From positions 310,001 to 374,000 of the forward strand of contig JAMJFZ010000070.1 of assembly GCA_026225945.1 (NCBI GenBank): a stretch of 64,000 nucleotides of DNA, given 5' to 3'. The notes under the pieces were generated by a model, which was not told where the DNA came from, did not search any database, and saw nothing but the letters and a program-made list of their open reading frames with translations. This stretch comes from Cricetomys ansorgei. Lineage: Eukaryota > Chordata > Mammalia > Rodentia > Nesomyidae. Positions 22,300 through 36,400 of the stretch are shown one piece after another; the first letter of the stretch is position 1; every line of letters starts with the position of its first letter. The position numbers and the translations under genes are program-made.

Positions 22300-24050
22300 A
22301 TGCCTAAAGATGTTGAACATTTCTTAAAGTGTTTCTCAGCAATTTGAGATTCCTTTCTTGTGAATTCTTTGTTTAGATATGCACCCCATTTTTAATTGGG
22401 TTATCTGTTTTGTTGACATGTAGATTCTTGCTTTTTTATATATTTTGGATGTTAATTCTCTATTGGAAGTGGAATTGGTCAATATCTTCCCATTCTGTAG
22501 GCTTCTGTTTTGCTCTGTTGACGATGTCATTTTCCTTATAGAAGCTTTTCAGTTTCATGAGGTCCTCTTATTAATCTTAGATCTTTGTTCCTGACCTTTC
22601 AGTGTTCTGTTAAAAAAGTTGCCTCCTTTGCCACTACTCTCAAGGCTATTGCTTACTTTTTTTTCAATCAGTTTCAGTATATCTGGTTTTATATTGAGAT
22701 CTTAGATCCATTTGAACTTGAGGTTTGTACTCAGTAATAGATATTGGTCTATTTGCATTCTTCTACCTCAGACATCCAATTAGACAAAACACCATTTGTT
22801 AAAGCTGCTTCTTTTTTGTCATTGTATTTTTCTGGCTTCTTTATAAACGATCAGGTATCCCATAGGTGTGTATACATATATATCCTTTATTCCGTTTCAT
22901 TGGTCATCATGTCTGTTTTTGTGTCAATAACATGCAGTTATTATTACTATGGCTCTGTAGTACAGATTAAGATCAGGGATCTTGATAACTCTAAAAGTTC
23001 TTTTATTTTTCAGGATTTTTTTAGGTATCCAAATTTTTTTTGTTTTTACATATGAAGTATTTTACTGCCCTTTTAATGTCTTTAAAGAAGTATATTGGTA
23101 TTTTTATAGGGATTGCATTGAGTTCTTAGATTACTTTTAGTACAGTGGCCATTTTTACTGTGTTAATCTTACCGACACAGGAGCATGGATTTCTTTCCAT
23201 CTTTTGAAGTCTTCAAATTCCCTTGTCAAGACATAAAGATTTTGTCATTCAAATCGTTTACTTGCTTGCTTAGAGTTGCCAAAGATACCTTATGTTATTT
23301 GTATCTATGTGAAAATATTATTTCTCTTATTTCTTTCTCTGTCTATTTGTCATGTGTATGTAGGAGGGCTACAGATACTTCTTGAGTTTACCTTGTAACC
23401 AATCATTTCACTGAAGTTGTTTACCAGCTATAGGAGTTCCCTGATCCAGTTTTTGAGGTCATTTGCATATAATATCTCATCTGCAAATAAGGATACTTTG
23501 ACTGTTTCCTTGTGAATTCATATTCCTTTAATCTTCTTCTCTTGTCACATTGTTCTTGCTAGAACATTAATTAGTGTATTCAATGTTTAAAAATGAAGGA
23601 AACATCCTGGTCTTGCTTCTGTTTTTTAGTGTAATTGCTTGAGTTTCCCTCTATTTAATTTGATGTGGTCAGTAGGATTGCTGTTACTTGCCTTCTTCAT
23701 GTTTGGTATAGGTTTTTTAACCTCAGTAGCTCCATTAGATTTATTTTGAACGGTTGTTTGATATTATCAAAAGATTTCTCACATTATAGTGAGATGATCA
23801 TGTAGTTTTTTTCTATGAATTTGTTTTATGCAGTGGATTACATTGACTTATTATCTTCAATTGAACTATCCATTCCTCTCTGAGATCAATGCTCTTCAAT
23901 CATGGTGAATAATCTTTTTAATGTGTTATAGGATGTGCTTTGTGAATATTTTATTGAGTTCATTTGCATCTATGTTCAAGAGTGAAATAGGCAGATAAAT
24001 CTATTTCTTTTTTAATCTTTGTGATGGTTGGGTCTTTGCATTACTCCAAA
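22300..24050 (-). mobile_element. L1 ORF2 fragment, antisense (copy C)
   Basis: On the minus strand this is the C-terminal and reverse-transcriptase part of rodent L1 ORF2. Antisense landmarks in order are 'ttgagattcctttcttgtg', 'gaagcttttcagtttcatg' (22,541), 'ccataggtgtgtatac' (22,860), 'ctatggctctgtagtacag' (22,950) and 'gttgggtctttgcattac' (24,027). The catalytic box, read at 23,476-23,487 on the minus strand, is FADE where active L1 has FADD, and an in-frame stop lies nearby. The 5' half of L1 is absent. The divergence suggests an old Lx-type element. Confidence 0.88.
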
Positions 24051-26489
24051 ATATCCTGTAACAAATTTTTTTTCTGCATTTATGCATTGATTAATTTCTG
24101 CATTTCTACGTTGGAGTTGATGTTTCCAATTAAAAACTATGACACAAGTCCTGAATGCTTAATTGTATGTCTCACTAGAACCCAAGGCAAGGTTCACTGG
24201 TAACATAGGCTGTAGTCTGTGTATATCTTCATACAAGGTTTTCAACTTTGTTAAAAAGCTGAAGGCCTCTGATGTATCGAGGACAAGATGAGTTTCACAT
24301 TTTGTACTGGTTCTCACAAGCTATAGTTATTTCATAGAATGGTTTCTGGGTGATGAGGTAGGTGTTTACACTAGCATAGTCTCTTTGAACTTCTAATATT
24401 TATGTTTTCTAGGTGCTTGGGGTCACTGTGTCATTACCACCAGGAAGACTGACTACTTTGTATATCAAAATTAAATATGGCCAAGACCAGAGCTTCAATA
24501 ACTGCAACCTGTACAATGCAGGAGTTGCTACTCCATGCTGGGAGCATCTCAGCTCTAATTTTGGCCCAGTGTCAGAGACATTATACCTCAGGATTCTGTA
24601 TTCTCATCCACCTCAGAATGGATTTCCATTTAGTTTTCATAATATGTAAGAAATTAGGATTCACATGCCATTTTACTAGGCAGTATATCTGATCATTGAA
24701 AATGAGATTCTGTTCAATCTTCATCCCTAAGACCATTTACCAAGATGGGAAAAACATCACTTGGCAGAATTGCCTAAAATAGTGAGTGGTTTGTCATGTG
24801 GGACACTTATGGTAAGCAGTTATGCAGAGGTCCCAGTAAATATACTTATGTTATAAACAGCATGTCTTATGACATTCCAGGTGAAATACTACCAAATCAA
24901 AATTGTCATGCTAATGCAAAAACTAATTTATTTTGGATTAAAGGGATGATTGCTTCCTCCAGGACACCCCAACTGCTCATTCTGCCCAAGGTCTGGTTAC
25001 CCTGGTGAAAAGTTCAGTTTCTTGAGGTAAGTGGTGTTCTAGAATTATTGACGTATAGAGACAAAACGGCTTAGCAAGGATGCAAAACAGTATTCATACG
25101 ACAGTCTTAATTTGAGGCTTCAGAAAGGGGAGAGTTGATGGGCTCCATTCCTGACTTCCTTGCAGAAAATATAGATATCTCAAATTCACACAGCCCCAGT
25201 CATTGTCCCAAGGTGCTTTCTCTGCTCTCCAGAGGCAGCCATATCCTCATTTATGGAACACTACATGTTCTGCTAACTTTTTCCTAAGCTCATCCTGGTG
25301 TGAACATACAGTTCTTCCCTTCAATGTTTGATTTTGCTTTTATTTTTTCATTTTAAGGTAATCATATTTTCCACGTCTATTTGTTCTTGCCAAAACTCCC
25401 AAAACACTCCGATTCTTCTATCCAATTTAACAAAAGTTCACATGAATGACAGCCTAAACCGAAGTTAGAAAAGCCTAAAAATAGATAGGCAAGATGAAAC
25501 AGCAGAAGACCACAGTACTAAACAAAGGTCTACAGAAAGGAAGAAAGTTGGAGTGGAAGAAATAGCATTCCCTAGGTAAGAGAAATACTAATTACTCAAT
25601 ATCATTTTTGAGAATATACTATTACTAGATTAAACCACCCTTTTTTGATCTTAACAAAACACTTGTATTCACTTCATTTCTCATTCATTTCTTCTTTTCT
25701 CATTATTTCTTTTCACCTAAAGTTAACTCTATACAGGAGAATATTCCCCACTGACTACATATGTAAAACCTTCACAATTACCTGTCCTTCCTGCCATTCT
25801 CCATGTTTTCTATCCTACATTGGTGAGTATCTATTTCCCATCATTTATCGTTTGTTCATTTCTTACTCATGTTCCTTTCTGAATCCGGTTAATTTCTTTT
25901 TCTTCTTTCTTTCTTCTTTGCTTTTTTACCTCTTTGCTTTCTTCATTTTTGCTTTAAATGTCCTCTCTTAGCACAGCTGTATATGTAATCATGCACCAAT
26001 TATGGGTCAGATAATGTTTAGGCAAGAAACCAGAACTATTACAAGATTTTGTGAGCACTGTGCCTTGGTCTGTAGATTAGGCATCTTCCTCAGCTAGCTT
26101 TAGTGAGCAGACATTTAAGACTTTCTTCATGGGGGAAAAGAGGAGAAGCAGAAATCTCTATGAAGGTATAAAATGGAGCTTAAATTAAGTGAATCAGAAG
26201 AGTTTCTTGTGTCCACTTACACTGCTTATGTCGCTTACCTAGGAAAAATGCTGCATGGGGTAACTGACCCATTTTTAATTTGGGGTCACTTCACTCCACC
26301 TTGGTCTAGATTCCCAGGAGGAATGAAGTGATAGCAGTTTGAGAAACGCCTTCCAGGAGTCTTTTTTCCTCCTTGGTATGTCATGCTTCCATCCTTGGCA
26401 AGCTACTCCCTATTTGCAGGTAGAAGAATGAGGAGCATGGGACCTAATATTAATCAGTTAAAGGTGTATGGAAATCCCTTGAGATCTCT
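24051..26489. repeat. Unit R, copy R1 (partial)
   Basis: No gene is seen. Matches to R2 and R3 are in order: 24,690-24,800 ('aatgagattctgttcaatcttcatccctaagaccat' in outline) versus 26,730 and 41,440; 25,180-25,260 ('agccccagtcattgtccc') versus 27,290 and 42,515; a pyrimidine-rich block (25,640-25,960) versus 27,420-27,720 and 42,610-42,780; 26,300-26,450 ('aagctactccctatttgcagg') versus 28,170 and 43,240. It breaks off at about 26,490, where R2 begins. Confidence 0.7.
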
Positions 26490-27439
26490 TGACAGATAGA
26501 CATGGGGCGATAATGACAGCCAAGGGTTCTAATACCATGTACAAATCAGTATTTTGCTATTTCATTATGGGATGTCTTCTGTGTCTTTGTTTTCATGTCA
26601 ATGATCTGTTCTTCAGATTTCTTCAGGCTCATCCAGCTAATAATGGAATTCAACATATCTTTTCAAAAATGGATTCTCTCATTGAGGTGTAGCCATTTTA
26701 CCAGAAAGTGACTATATTCACTGGAAATGAGAATCCTGTACAATCTTCAACCCTAAGTCCATTCCACTTACTCAACATGGGGATAATACAATTTTCCAGC
26801 ATTGTCTAATAAAGTGAGGGGTTGCCACATAGGAGTCTTTGAATAGGCAAAAATTGGGAAAATTGTCTCTACAGAGGGCACATTAAATGGCCTTATTTAA
26901 AAGCATATGATATTACAGATTAAATACTGCCCTGAATCAGAATCATATTGGTGATACACACAATGCTTTCTTTCCTTTGGATTTCTTTTCAGGCCTTGCA
27001 GTGAGGGTGGTCTGCTCTCCTTCAGAACATGGCACTGGTCACTTATAGCCTTTGGAATTTGAAGTATTGTGAGTCTGGTGACTAGTGAAATCTCCTGAAC
27101 ATAATGATTTCTAGATTTCTTGTTCTAGGAGAGATAAAATCATAGTTCCAATTGCCCATTGTGGCCATATTCAGCAGGGATGCATAATAGTAGTCACCCA
27201 GGAGTGCATATAGGGCTTGGCATAGAGGAACTTGCGAAGCCCTTTCTTGTTTTCCTAGCAGAAAAAATGAGAGATCCAAATTTAACACAACTGTAATCAC
27301 TGTCCCAAGCTTCCTTCTCTGTTCTCTATACACACTCATAGCACATTTCTTGGCATATATCACACTAACTACAAAATACAACATTCCTAATCATCTGTCG
27401 TATTTTCAACTCATCCATTCATCCTAATGTTCTTCTTTC

Positions 27440-27725
27440 TACATCCATGACTCCTTATCATGTCCTATTTTTACCTTTATTATGTAAATTTTATTTTCAT
27501 ATATATTTTTTATTTTCTTTTACTTATATTTATATTTTATATATTCATTTATTTTATACATTTATTTATTTAGTAAATAAATATTATTTACTACATTTAT
27601 ATTTTATATATTGTTACTATTTTATTATTCTATCTTTATTATTCACTTCTAATTACATATATTTCTTCATCTTTCATTTTGTTTTATTTTTCTCTTCTTA
27701 TTTTCTTTTTTCATTTTAAATGTCT
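27440..27725. repeat. AT/pyrimidine-rich low-complexity stretch
   Basis: About 280 bp of almost only T, A and some C, rich in TTTAT words. The open frame across it is a composition artefact. Paralogous pyrimidine-rich stretches lie at 25,640-25,960 and 42,610-42,780. Confidence 0.8.
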
Positions 27726-29287
27726 TCCATTAGAAAAGTTGTATGGTTACTCTTAGTCCAACTACCTGTCAGACAATATTTTGAAAGCAAAACTTCAAAT
27801 CTATTGTTATTAGAAGGAGTTGGGTGTACTGTAGCTTGATTTGCAGATAGGAATCTTTTACAGCTAAAAGTTTAGTATCATCAAAAAGCTGAATGTTGTA
27901 TGATAATTCTTGGTGAAAATTATAGAACTGGAAACCTTCATATAGGGATCAAAGGATATTACAAGTCAATGAAATAGACAGAGTTTTATTTTTCAAGTTT
28001 CAATTGCTTGTGTGGCTTATGTAGAAAATATGCTTCCTGGAATAGTTGAATCACTTTAAATCTGGTGTTACTTCAAACCACAATGTCAAGTTCCCCAGGG
28101 AATGAATTCGAGGATCCAGATTGAGAAATGCTTTCAGCTATGATATTTTCATGTCATGTGTTCATTCTTTTTGGCAAGTTACCTCCTGATTACAGTAGAA
28201 GAATGGGTATCATAGGACTTTAATCCATGGTGGTGCCTGGGGCTCAAAAAACTCACAAATTAGCCTAAGATCACACATAATGTGTCTTCCCCTGATTGGA
28301 ATGCAAGCCTTGGATTGCTCAGAGGTCAGGGAGTATATTCTGTCTGTTGTAGATGAAGTTCAGCTCGTCTCCTTCTTGCCACATTAAATCTTAAGAAAGA
28401 AAGATTGTTCTAAAGTGAAATCCTCATGCAATCACAACTCTGAAGAGGAGCCCACTGGTTGACACTGGTAGTACAAGTACAATATTCAGAATCATGTATT
28501 TTCATTAGTATGATTGCCCATCCTTGTGACTGAGTATATAAAATCATTGGTTAATTGTATTCATTGGTAGGGGAGAGATGTTATAATTCCCATGAAGTAG
28601 TGAGTAAACATACATACTGTGTACTCTCCCTTTAAAGTAACTGAAGCCTCAAAATGTACAGAAAACCTGGTAAATGGTGCCATGTATGTAATTTATTAGG
28701 ATAGCACATTTATTGCTTGTCCCCTCCTTTTTAAAAAAAAGGAACAATGATCACTCTTTGCTGTGTGCCGATGCAATCACAACCATCAACAGAAGCTCAG
28801 AATGATACAGTTTATAATGAATGGATCAGAGAGCTAAGTATTTATTATAGACAGTACAATGGTCTATTCTTGTGACTGAAATCGACTGGTATCTGTGTGA
28901 ACAGCAGCTTATCAGTAAATTGAATTACATGGTCTGCTTCTGGTGAGAATTCATAACAGGCCAAAATGCTTACAATTCAGTTTCAGCAGTAAAATAGGTC
29001 CTGGATTCTGTTTGTACAGAAGAGAGTGGTGGTGGGCAGAATGTCAAGAAGGAACCAAGAGTGTTGTCTTTTTCTCTGTCATTCCCAAAGATATCAATAG
29101 TGAGGAAGCAGCTTTTGCAGTTTATTCCTTAGATTGTTGAAGACTTTCTGTTTTAATATGAAAAGGTTTTCCCAATGTAAGATGACAATTTTCCAGGAGT
29201 CCACAAATAAGTATTTGTTCTTGGTACCCGTGCTAGTGAATCAATAGAAGCATGGATATTTTTCAGCATGTATGCGATCTGAGATAT

Positions 29288-29342
29288 CGTGTGTGTGTGT
29301 GTTTTGTGTGTGTGTGTGTGTTTGTTTTGTGTGTTTGTGTAT
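29288..29342. repeat. (TG)n microsatellite in R2
   Basis: TG repeats interrupted by TTTTG and TTTG. The paralogous position in R3 (44,366-44,449) also carries (TG)n. Confidence 0.9.
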
Positions 29343-30179
29343 CTCATTGTTGGTGTGTTTGTTCAGGAAGAGATATTTTTAATCCTATTTCCTCTACTGC
29401 TTTGCATCTTTCCACTCGGTTTTGGTTCTGCTATTCAAAAGAGCATGTTAAAGAGAACTTGTGTCCTATTGAGTGAGAAGTATCTGAAGGCAGAATAGAT
29501 TGGTGTTGATCTCCAGTCTAGTGATATGAAAGCACAAATATCTGAAATATGTCTAAGAATCTATGAATATACTAGACTGGCAAAGTAATACATTCATTCA
29601 CTTTAGTGATTTACAGAACCCAATTTTACCTAATTTGTTGGTAAGAGCAGTAAAAAGGAGTTAGAACTCAAAGATAGACTTGTGATTTTGGAAAAAGTAA
29701 ATAAGTTTATAATGAAGTTTCATGAGTGAATGGGAACTGTTTGACACTAGAAAGTTTATTAACTCGTTACTGTGTATAAGATCACAATGGTTTTCCTCAT
29801 GACACCAATGAAATTCTCATTATCCCCTGTCAAACAGCCAGTAGGAATGTATAAGCTTAGATGCTGTTGCTCTTGGTTTTGTTTTGTTTTGTTTGACTCA
29901 TCAGTATCAGCTTCAACCTTTCATTTCAGCATATGTTGTTTTTAAGCCATTGCTTAAGTCTTGAAAGCTTGATTTCACGTCTGGCATTAGAAGTAAAGAG
30001 AGTAATGCCAGTTGGCACAGGTTACACATGTATAAAATTTGATAAAAGAATATTTGGTGGAGAAATTCCTGTTTCCTATGAATTCTCAATATGTAATGGA
30101 AACCTTGGTCTTCAAAAGTATCCACAATGGGTAAGTTCTCCACTGGGTATGTCTTCAACAGATTTTGAACTCATTTCTT

Positions 30180-30620
30180 AAACTAGGCCTTTTTGATGAG
30201 GAAGGTGTTTTTCTCTAATGTGGCATCTTCTCAGTGTTTTTGTTTGTTTATTGTATTCTTCTATCATGCAATAATACATCATGAAATCAGTGTTTTTCTT
30301 TCTACCTATCCATGCCCTCTGCCCTCACAGATGCACTGGTCTTCTATTTCCCATCAAAAAACAACAGGTCTCACAAGGATATCAACAGAATACAGTATAA
30401 AATTATACAATAACATTAGGCACAAACACTCAAATCAAGGTTGGATGAGTCAAACCAGTAGAAGTCAATATATCTCAAGTGCAGGTAAAAGAATCAAAGA
30501 CACCCAAATACTACAATTAAATCGTGACTGTGAGACCATAAAAGTCTCCTGATGACCCCAGAAAAATTCTTCTGATTCCCTCTCATGCAACCAACAGGCA
30601 TCGAGCACTTGAGATGCTGT
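30180..30620 (-). mobile_element. Lx-type L1 3'-region fragment, antisense (in R2)
   Basis: The order 'aaaaaacaacaggtctcaca', 'caaatcaaggttggatgag', 'aatcaaagacacccaaata' resembles the antisense of a common rodent L1 3' region. The same element lies in R3 at 45,250-46,070, where it is longer. The family name is from memory of rodent L1 text and needs checking. Confidence 0.5.
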
Positions 30621-31095
30621 AGGTTTGTAGATTTGTTGTTGTTGTTTTGTTTGTATATTTTATACTCAAGTATATTTTATATTCCTCTATAATTGTGGAT
30701 GTTTATTTTTAGGTATATTTAAAAAAATTTTGTACACTGTTGGGTGAGGGGCAGCCTGGGACTTGCTGTTTTTGTAGTGTATGCAAATTTTGGATTATGT
30801 GGGGGATGTTTGTTTGGTCATGCTCTTCATGTTCAATCAATAGAACACCTGAGGAATTCTATAGCAATAAAAACACCTGAACAGTGACAGTCAAATTTTC
30901 TCTGTTCAGTATGGTGCTTGCTATGATAGTGGTTCCCTCAGCTAAAGTCTAACAGGGATTTCATTTATCATTTTGCCACATTGTTGTCCTAGGTGAACTC
31001 ACATATCAACATACCGCTACATTCTATATTTCATCATATGTTGATTCTTGTGTCTTTGGGAATTCAAGATCTTGAGCCATTGTTGATCACTGCAG

Positions 31096-32180
31096 TCTTC
31101 TGTGACAACGACAATGTAAATATGTGATACAATTTTGATGACGTGACACTGGCAACCTAGGCCTGGGTCATCACAATTAGAAGCAAAATGTGATTGAATG
31201 AAGGATAGAGCATCTTAATGTGAACAACTTGACATCATCATTAATGTGAAATATATGTCATCAAAATTAGAAAGAACTGGTATAATAATTGTGATGGAGT
31301 GAGGGCAAAAACTGTAAATACACATGACAATTAACAGATGACATCATAATTGGGAGAAGATTACATAATATTTGGGATGGTATGACACTATCAATGCAAG
31401 TATGCAATATCAAAATTTGAAGACAATGATTTGAGAATTGGAAGAATATGATATCATAATTTGGTTTATATGACATCACCAGTGTTAAAAAATGACAACA
31501 TATTGGGAAGAAAAACTGACAGCATAGCAATAATGTGACATCATCAAGTGATTATGTGCTATCATAATGAAAAAGAACTGATATCATGAATAGAGGGATG
31601 TGTTAACATCAATATAAAAATATGCAATATTCATTGGATGAAATGGACACCATAATCATGATGACATGAGGTCGATGATGTAAACATATGGCACCATAAT
31701 AAAAAATGCAAGAAAGCATGATTGGACAGAACACACATCATATTTTGGATGATGTGACAAAGTTAATGCCAGAAAATTTCATCATTATTGGAACAAATTA
31801 TCTGCTCATTGTAAGACTGATACCATAATGTGGATTTAATGACATCATGAATGGAAACACTTATCGTCACAATTGTAAGAAAATGACATTACAACTGTGA
31901 TGTGACTTCAATACTATAAAGAAAGGAAATCAAAATAAGGAAGATATTTCTGCAAAAATGGAAGGAAATTACACCACCAATTACATATTGAGGATGTGAC
32001 ACATTCTCATAATGGGAAGGAAATGATGTGATAATTTCAAAGAAATGACTTCTTACTGTGGATTCTGTGACAACAGCATTGTAATAAGAAGGGAATTGCA
32101 TTATATTCAGAAGAAGCTACCATCATAATCAAAATGGTATCAGATCAACATTATGAGTATATGCTCTCATAATCAGAATT
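31096..32180. repeat. Satellite T, array 1 left part
   Basis: This is a degenerate tandem array made of words such as 'gtgacatcat', 'catcataatt', 'ggaaggaa', 'caatgtaaatat' and 'gatgatgtgac'. Sub-units of about 55-65 bp alternate and join in a longer cycle. Short minus-strand open frames here arise from the repeated composition and are not genes. Confidence 0.85.
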
Positions 32181-33460
32181 GCTAAAGGTCCAACCTTGGT
32201 GAGGGCAGAGCTTAAAGTGGATGGATGTAAGAGTGGTGAGGGAGGAATCAGATTCAGGACACCATTCAGTTTTGTTTTATAAGACACTGACAGAGGAAGC
32301 ATATGTTGGTATGGCTTGACATATTCTGACAATTTGTGACTGTCCAGGGCTTTATTTATATACAAAATCATTTAAGACTTTGATGATTGATTACATATCC
32401 TCTGGAAGTCATTTTTGTAAAGTCTTCCTTGATTACATGAGTATATTAAAATCAACAAAGCAGGCAAATAGCAAATTTTGTCAAAAATAAAAGCTAACAT
32501 TATGATAAAATCATTTTTCTTTAACTCAACATATTTCTCCTTAAAATTGGTGTCATAAAGCCTTTTGGTTAAACAAATGCTAGAGAGGGATGATGCTATT
32601 TGAGTTTGAATCTGTTTAAGTTGAACATAGAGTTAATAGATTATACTGCCTGTTACATGAAACATATCTTTTTAACATCAGTCACTTTTGACCCTTGTTA
32701 AATTCTTCTTTCCTTTCTCTTGTTCTGTTTAACATAAGACCACCATCCTTTCCTTTGATTCTTAAAAAGCAAAAGCAGTCTGCTGGTTGTCTTTCCATGC
32801 TATCAGAAAAGTCCTGAAAGTACTGATTTGACATGTTTTCTCAGGAGGACAGGCAATTCATTGAGCTATAATGTCCTTTTCTGTAACTCTGTCATGAAAT
32901 CTTGTTTCAATACAATCCCTATCTTAATTGCAGTCCTGTAATGGTTAAAAGTACATAAGGACTCCTAGAAATGTTTATTTTCAGGAACATACCAAGCTTA
33001 TTATTAAGTACATGATCACTCTCCCTGCCCATATGAATTCTTTTTTTCTGAAGCTGGACATGAAACCCTGATGATCCAGCTACAGCTCAACAGCTTTTAA
33101 AATTTCTCTAGTTTGTTTATTCTTTAATAAATATTCTTCCATCTCCTGTCTTATGCTTTTCTAATATCAATTGTTAATAATCTAAATGTATGTATGTCTT
33201 AGTCCTAGACTGTATGGAGACTAACATTTCTGCGTATTTGTATTTCCGAAGGTATTGCCATTAGTTTCATTTTTATTAACACCAGCATTTGTTACATTAT
33301 TCATACTCTATCTTTTGGTGAGTGGCCTTTGACAGTAAAGAATATAAGTGAAAGGTGTTTGTGAATTTCTGTCAAGGGCAATGAAGGGTCAAAAAAGGTC
33401 ATCCTAGCACTGGAACTTTGTGAAAAACAGCCCTCACTACACTTGGCACCACCACAGAAG
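32181..33460. other. Non-satellite insertion within array T1
   Basis: About 1.28 kb interrupts the satellite and shares none of its words. I see no gene. 'ccagggctttatttatatac' (32,346) contains TTTATT, a poly(A) signal on the minus strand, so an antisense LTR or retrocopy is possible, but no clear terminal repeat or target duplication was found. Confidence 0.5.
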
Positions 33461-36400
33461 CATACAACAGCATAATTGAATGGAACTGACATCATAAGTG
33501 AGTTGCTATGATACAATCAACGTCAGTATTTGTCATCAAAATTGGATTGAAATCACCTGATGATTTGAAGTATATGACATCATAATGTCTACTATGTGAC
33601 ATCATCATTAATGTAAGTATAGGCCATCATAATTAGAAAAAATGACATCATAATTGTGATGATATGACATCAAAACTGTAAATAAGTGATATCCTAGTAA
33701 GAAGGTTATAACAGCATGAATAGAAGGAACTGACATCATAGTAGGGGTGATTTGTAACCATAAATCTGAAGAAGTGACATCATAATTGAAAGGAAATATG
33801 AAAATTGGAAGTATGTGACTTAATTTGGGTTATGTACCATCAGCAGTGTTCATCATAATCAGAAGAAACTGACATCATAAATGATACTGTGACAAACAAT
33901 GTAAATATATGACACCATATTTGAAAATAACTGACACTGGAATCAGGTTTATGGGAGATTATCAGTGTCAATAAATGACATCACAATTTGAAGAAACTGA
34001 CAACACATGAAATGTTAAAAATGTAAATATATGATTTCGAAAGCACATGACAAAATAATTGCATAAAAGTGACATCATAATTGAGATGGCATGACAGTTT
34101 CAATTGCAAGAAAAGTACATGATGATAAGGATTTCACATCATATGCAAATTCTGTGGCATGAATATACATATAACATCACAAGAAGGACATGATATCTTT
34201 GAAAGGTATTGACATCATAATTAAGTTTATTTGATATCAGTATAAATACACATAATTATAATTCAAAGAAGCAGACATAACTGTGATGATGTGACATCAA
34301 AATTGTAACTATATGACATTCATATTGAGGATATGGAATGAACTGACATTATAATTGAGATGATGTGCTACAATCAATGCAAAGATGTGAGAGCATAATC
34401 GAGATAATATGATACTAGTAAATTATGTATGTGATATCATAGAAAGAAATAATGTGATAATTGGAGAGACATGCTAATATAATTAGTATTATTTAACACC
34501 ATCACAATATGACGTGCAATAAATAACATAAATATATGACAATATAATGACAATGATATGACATAATTGGAAGGAACTGACAGCTTAATTGGGATGTTAT
34601 ACCACCATATCAATGTAAGAATGTGACATCAAAATTGGAAACAAGTCACCTGATAATTGGAGGGACATAGCATCATAATGTGGATTATGTAACATCATCA
34701 AAGTAAATATATCATAAATGAAAGGAATTGACATAATTGCGAATTTGTACTATCAACAATGTAAATATAAAATAATAATAAAAAGGGTATCACAGGATAT
34801 TTGCAAGGAACTTATACCATAATTGATTTGATATTCCACCATCAATGTGACATAATAATTAGAAGAAAGTGACAAAAATATGGCATAAAAATATATCTCT
34901 GAACATAAGAATGTCATTGAATTTTGAAGGTAGTGACATAATTGGAAATATGTGGAATTATCAATGTCAAAATATGACCGCATAATTTGAGGAAACTGTC
35001 ATCACAATCATGATGTTTTGACATCAACTACATAACTATATGTCATCAAAAATTAAGGCATGGCATAATAGGAAGGACTGACATCATAATTATGATGATG
35101 TGACATCAATGATATAAATAGAAGACACCAAAAGAGGAAAGTGAAAGTGTATTTGGAACCATGTAAATATAGGACACCTTATTAGAAGAAAATCACAGTC
35201 AATACGATGCTATGCAAACAATATATAAGGTATAATGAGACATGACATCATAAAATGAAGGAACTGATAAAATAATTATGTGACACCATCAATGCAAGTA
35301 TGTAACATCTCCATTGGTAGGAAATGATGTGAAAGTTTGAGGTAATGAAATAATATTTGGAATGATATATCATTGGCAGTGTGACTATATGACACTGTAA
35401 TTGGAAGAAACTGACACCATAATTGTGATAACTTTACATCAACAATGTAAATATAAGACATTCCAATATGGATGTGACATCAAATTTGGAAGGAATTTAC
35501 ATCAAATTGGCATGATGTGACATCTTCAATATCAATATATGACAGCATAATTGGAATAAAACTGATACAATAATTAAGATGATGTGATGTCAACAATGTA
35601 AATATATGACATCAGATTAAAATATATGACAGCATAACTGGAAATAACTACCATTATTCTTAAGGATGTTCGATCACAATTGGAAGGAAAATGATGTGAT
35701 AATTTGCAGAATAATATGGATCATGTACCATCATCACTGTCAATATATGACACCATAATTGTAAGAAAACAACATCTTAATTCCAATGATATCATTAGTG
35801 TAAACATATTAAATAATAAATGGTAAGGCAGCATAATTGGAAGGAAATGATTTCATAATTAGAAGGATGTGACATTATTAAGATAAGTATGTTATATCAC
35901 AATTGGAAGGAAAGGATGTGATATTTAGAAAGAAATGAAAACCTAATTTGGGTTATGTGACATCATCTACGTCAGTATATAATATAATGTGACAAACTAA
36001 CATCATAATTGTGATAATGTGATATCAACAGTGAAAATATATAACATAATGAACAGAAAGAAACATACATGGGGTGATGTGATAAAAGCATATCAATGAA
36101 AATATAGGCCATAGTATAGGGAAGAAAATGTATGACATAATAACATGAAGAATGTAAAAGCATAATTTGAAATAACTGGCATCATAATTGCGAGGATGTA
36201 ACACAATCAACCAAAATGTCTGACATAAATGAAAGGAAATAATGTGCTTATTGGAAGAATATGACATTATAATCATTATTATGTAGCAAAATAATGTAAA
36301 TAAATGGCATGATAATTTATAGAAAACACCCACATAATCATGATGATGTGACAGCAAGGAAAATATATAACATCATATTATTACAGATTACATGAATATT

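Larger units (their letters stand above)
26490..31095. repeat. Unit R, copy R2 (about 4.6 kb)
   Basis: This is the fullest R copy without a later insertion. It pairs with R3: 26,630-26,830 with 41,340-41,540; 27,240-27,340 with 42,470-42,570; 28,080-28,250 with 43,145-43,320; 28,700-29,110 with 43,750-44,180 and also 39,800-40,240; 29,170-29,340 with 44,230-44,400; 29,900-30,240 with 44,930-45,280. No frame is conserved between copies, so I see no gene in it. It runs straight into satellite T. Confidence 0.75.

Noticed and set aside
27447..27719. 90-codon frame rich in Phe, Tyr and Leu
   Set aside because: Translation of a low-complexity AT/pyrimidine tract.
31267..36357. Several minus-strand frames of 60-110 codons in satellite T
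   Set aside because: Composition artefacts of the repeated words; they resemble each other only because the DNA repeats.
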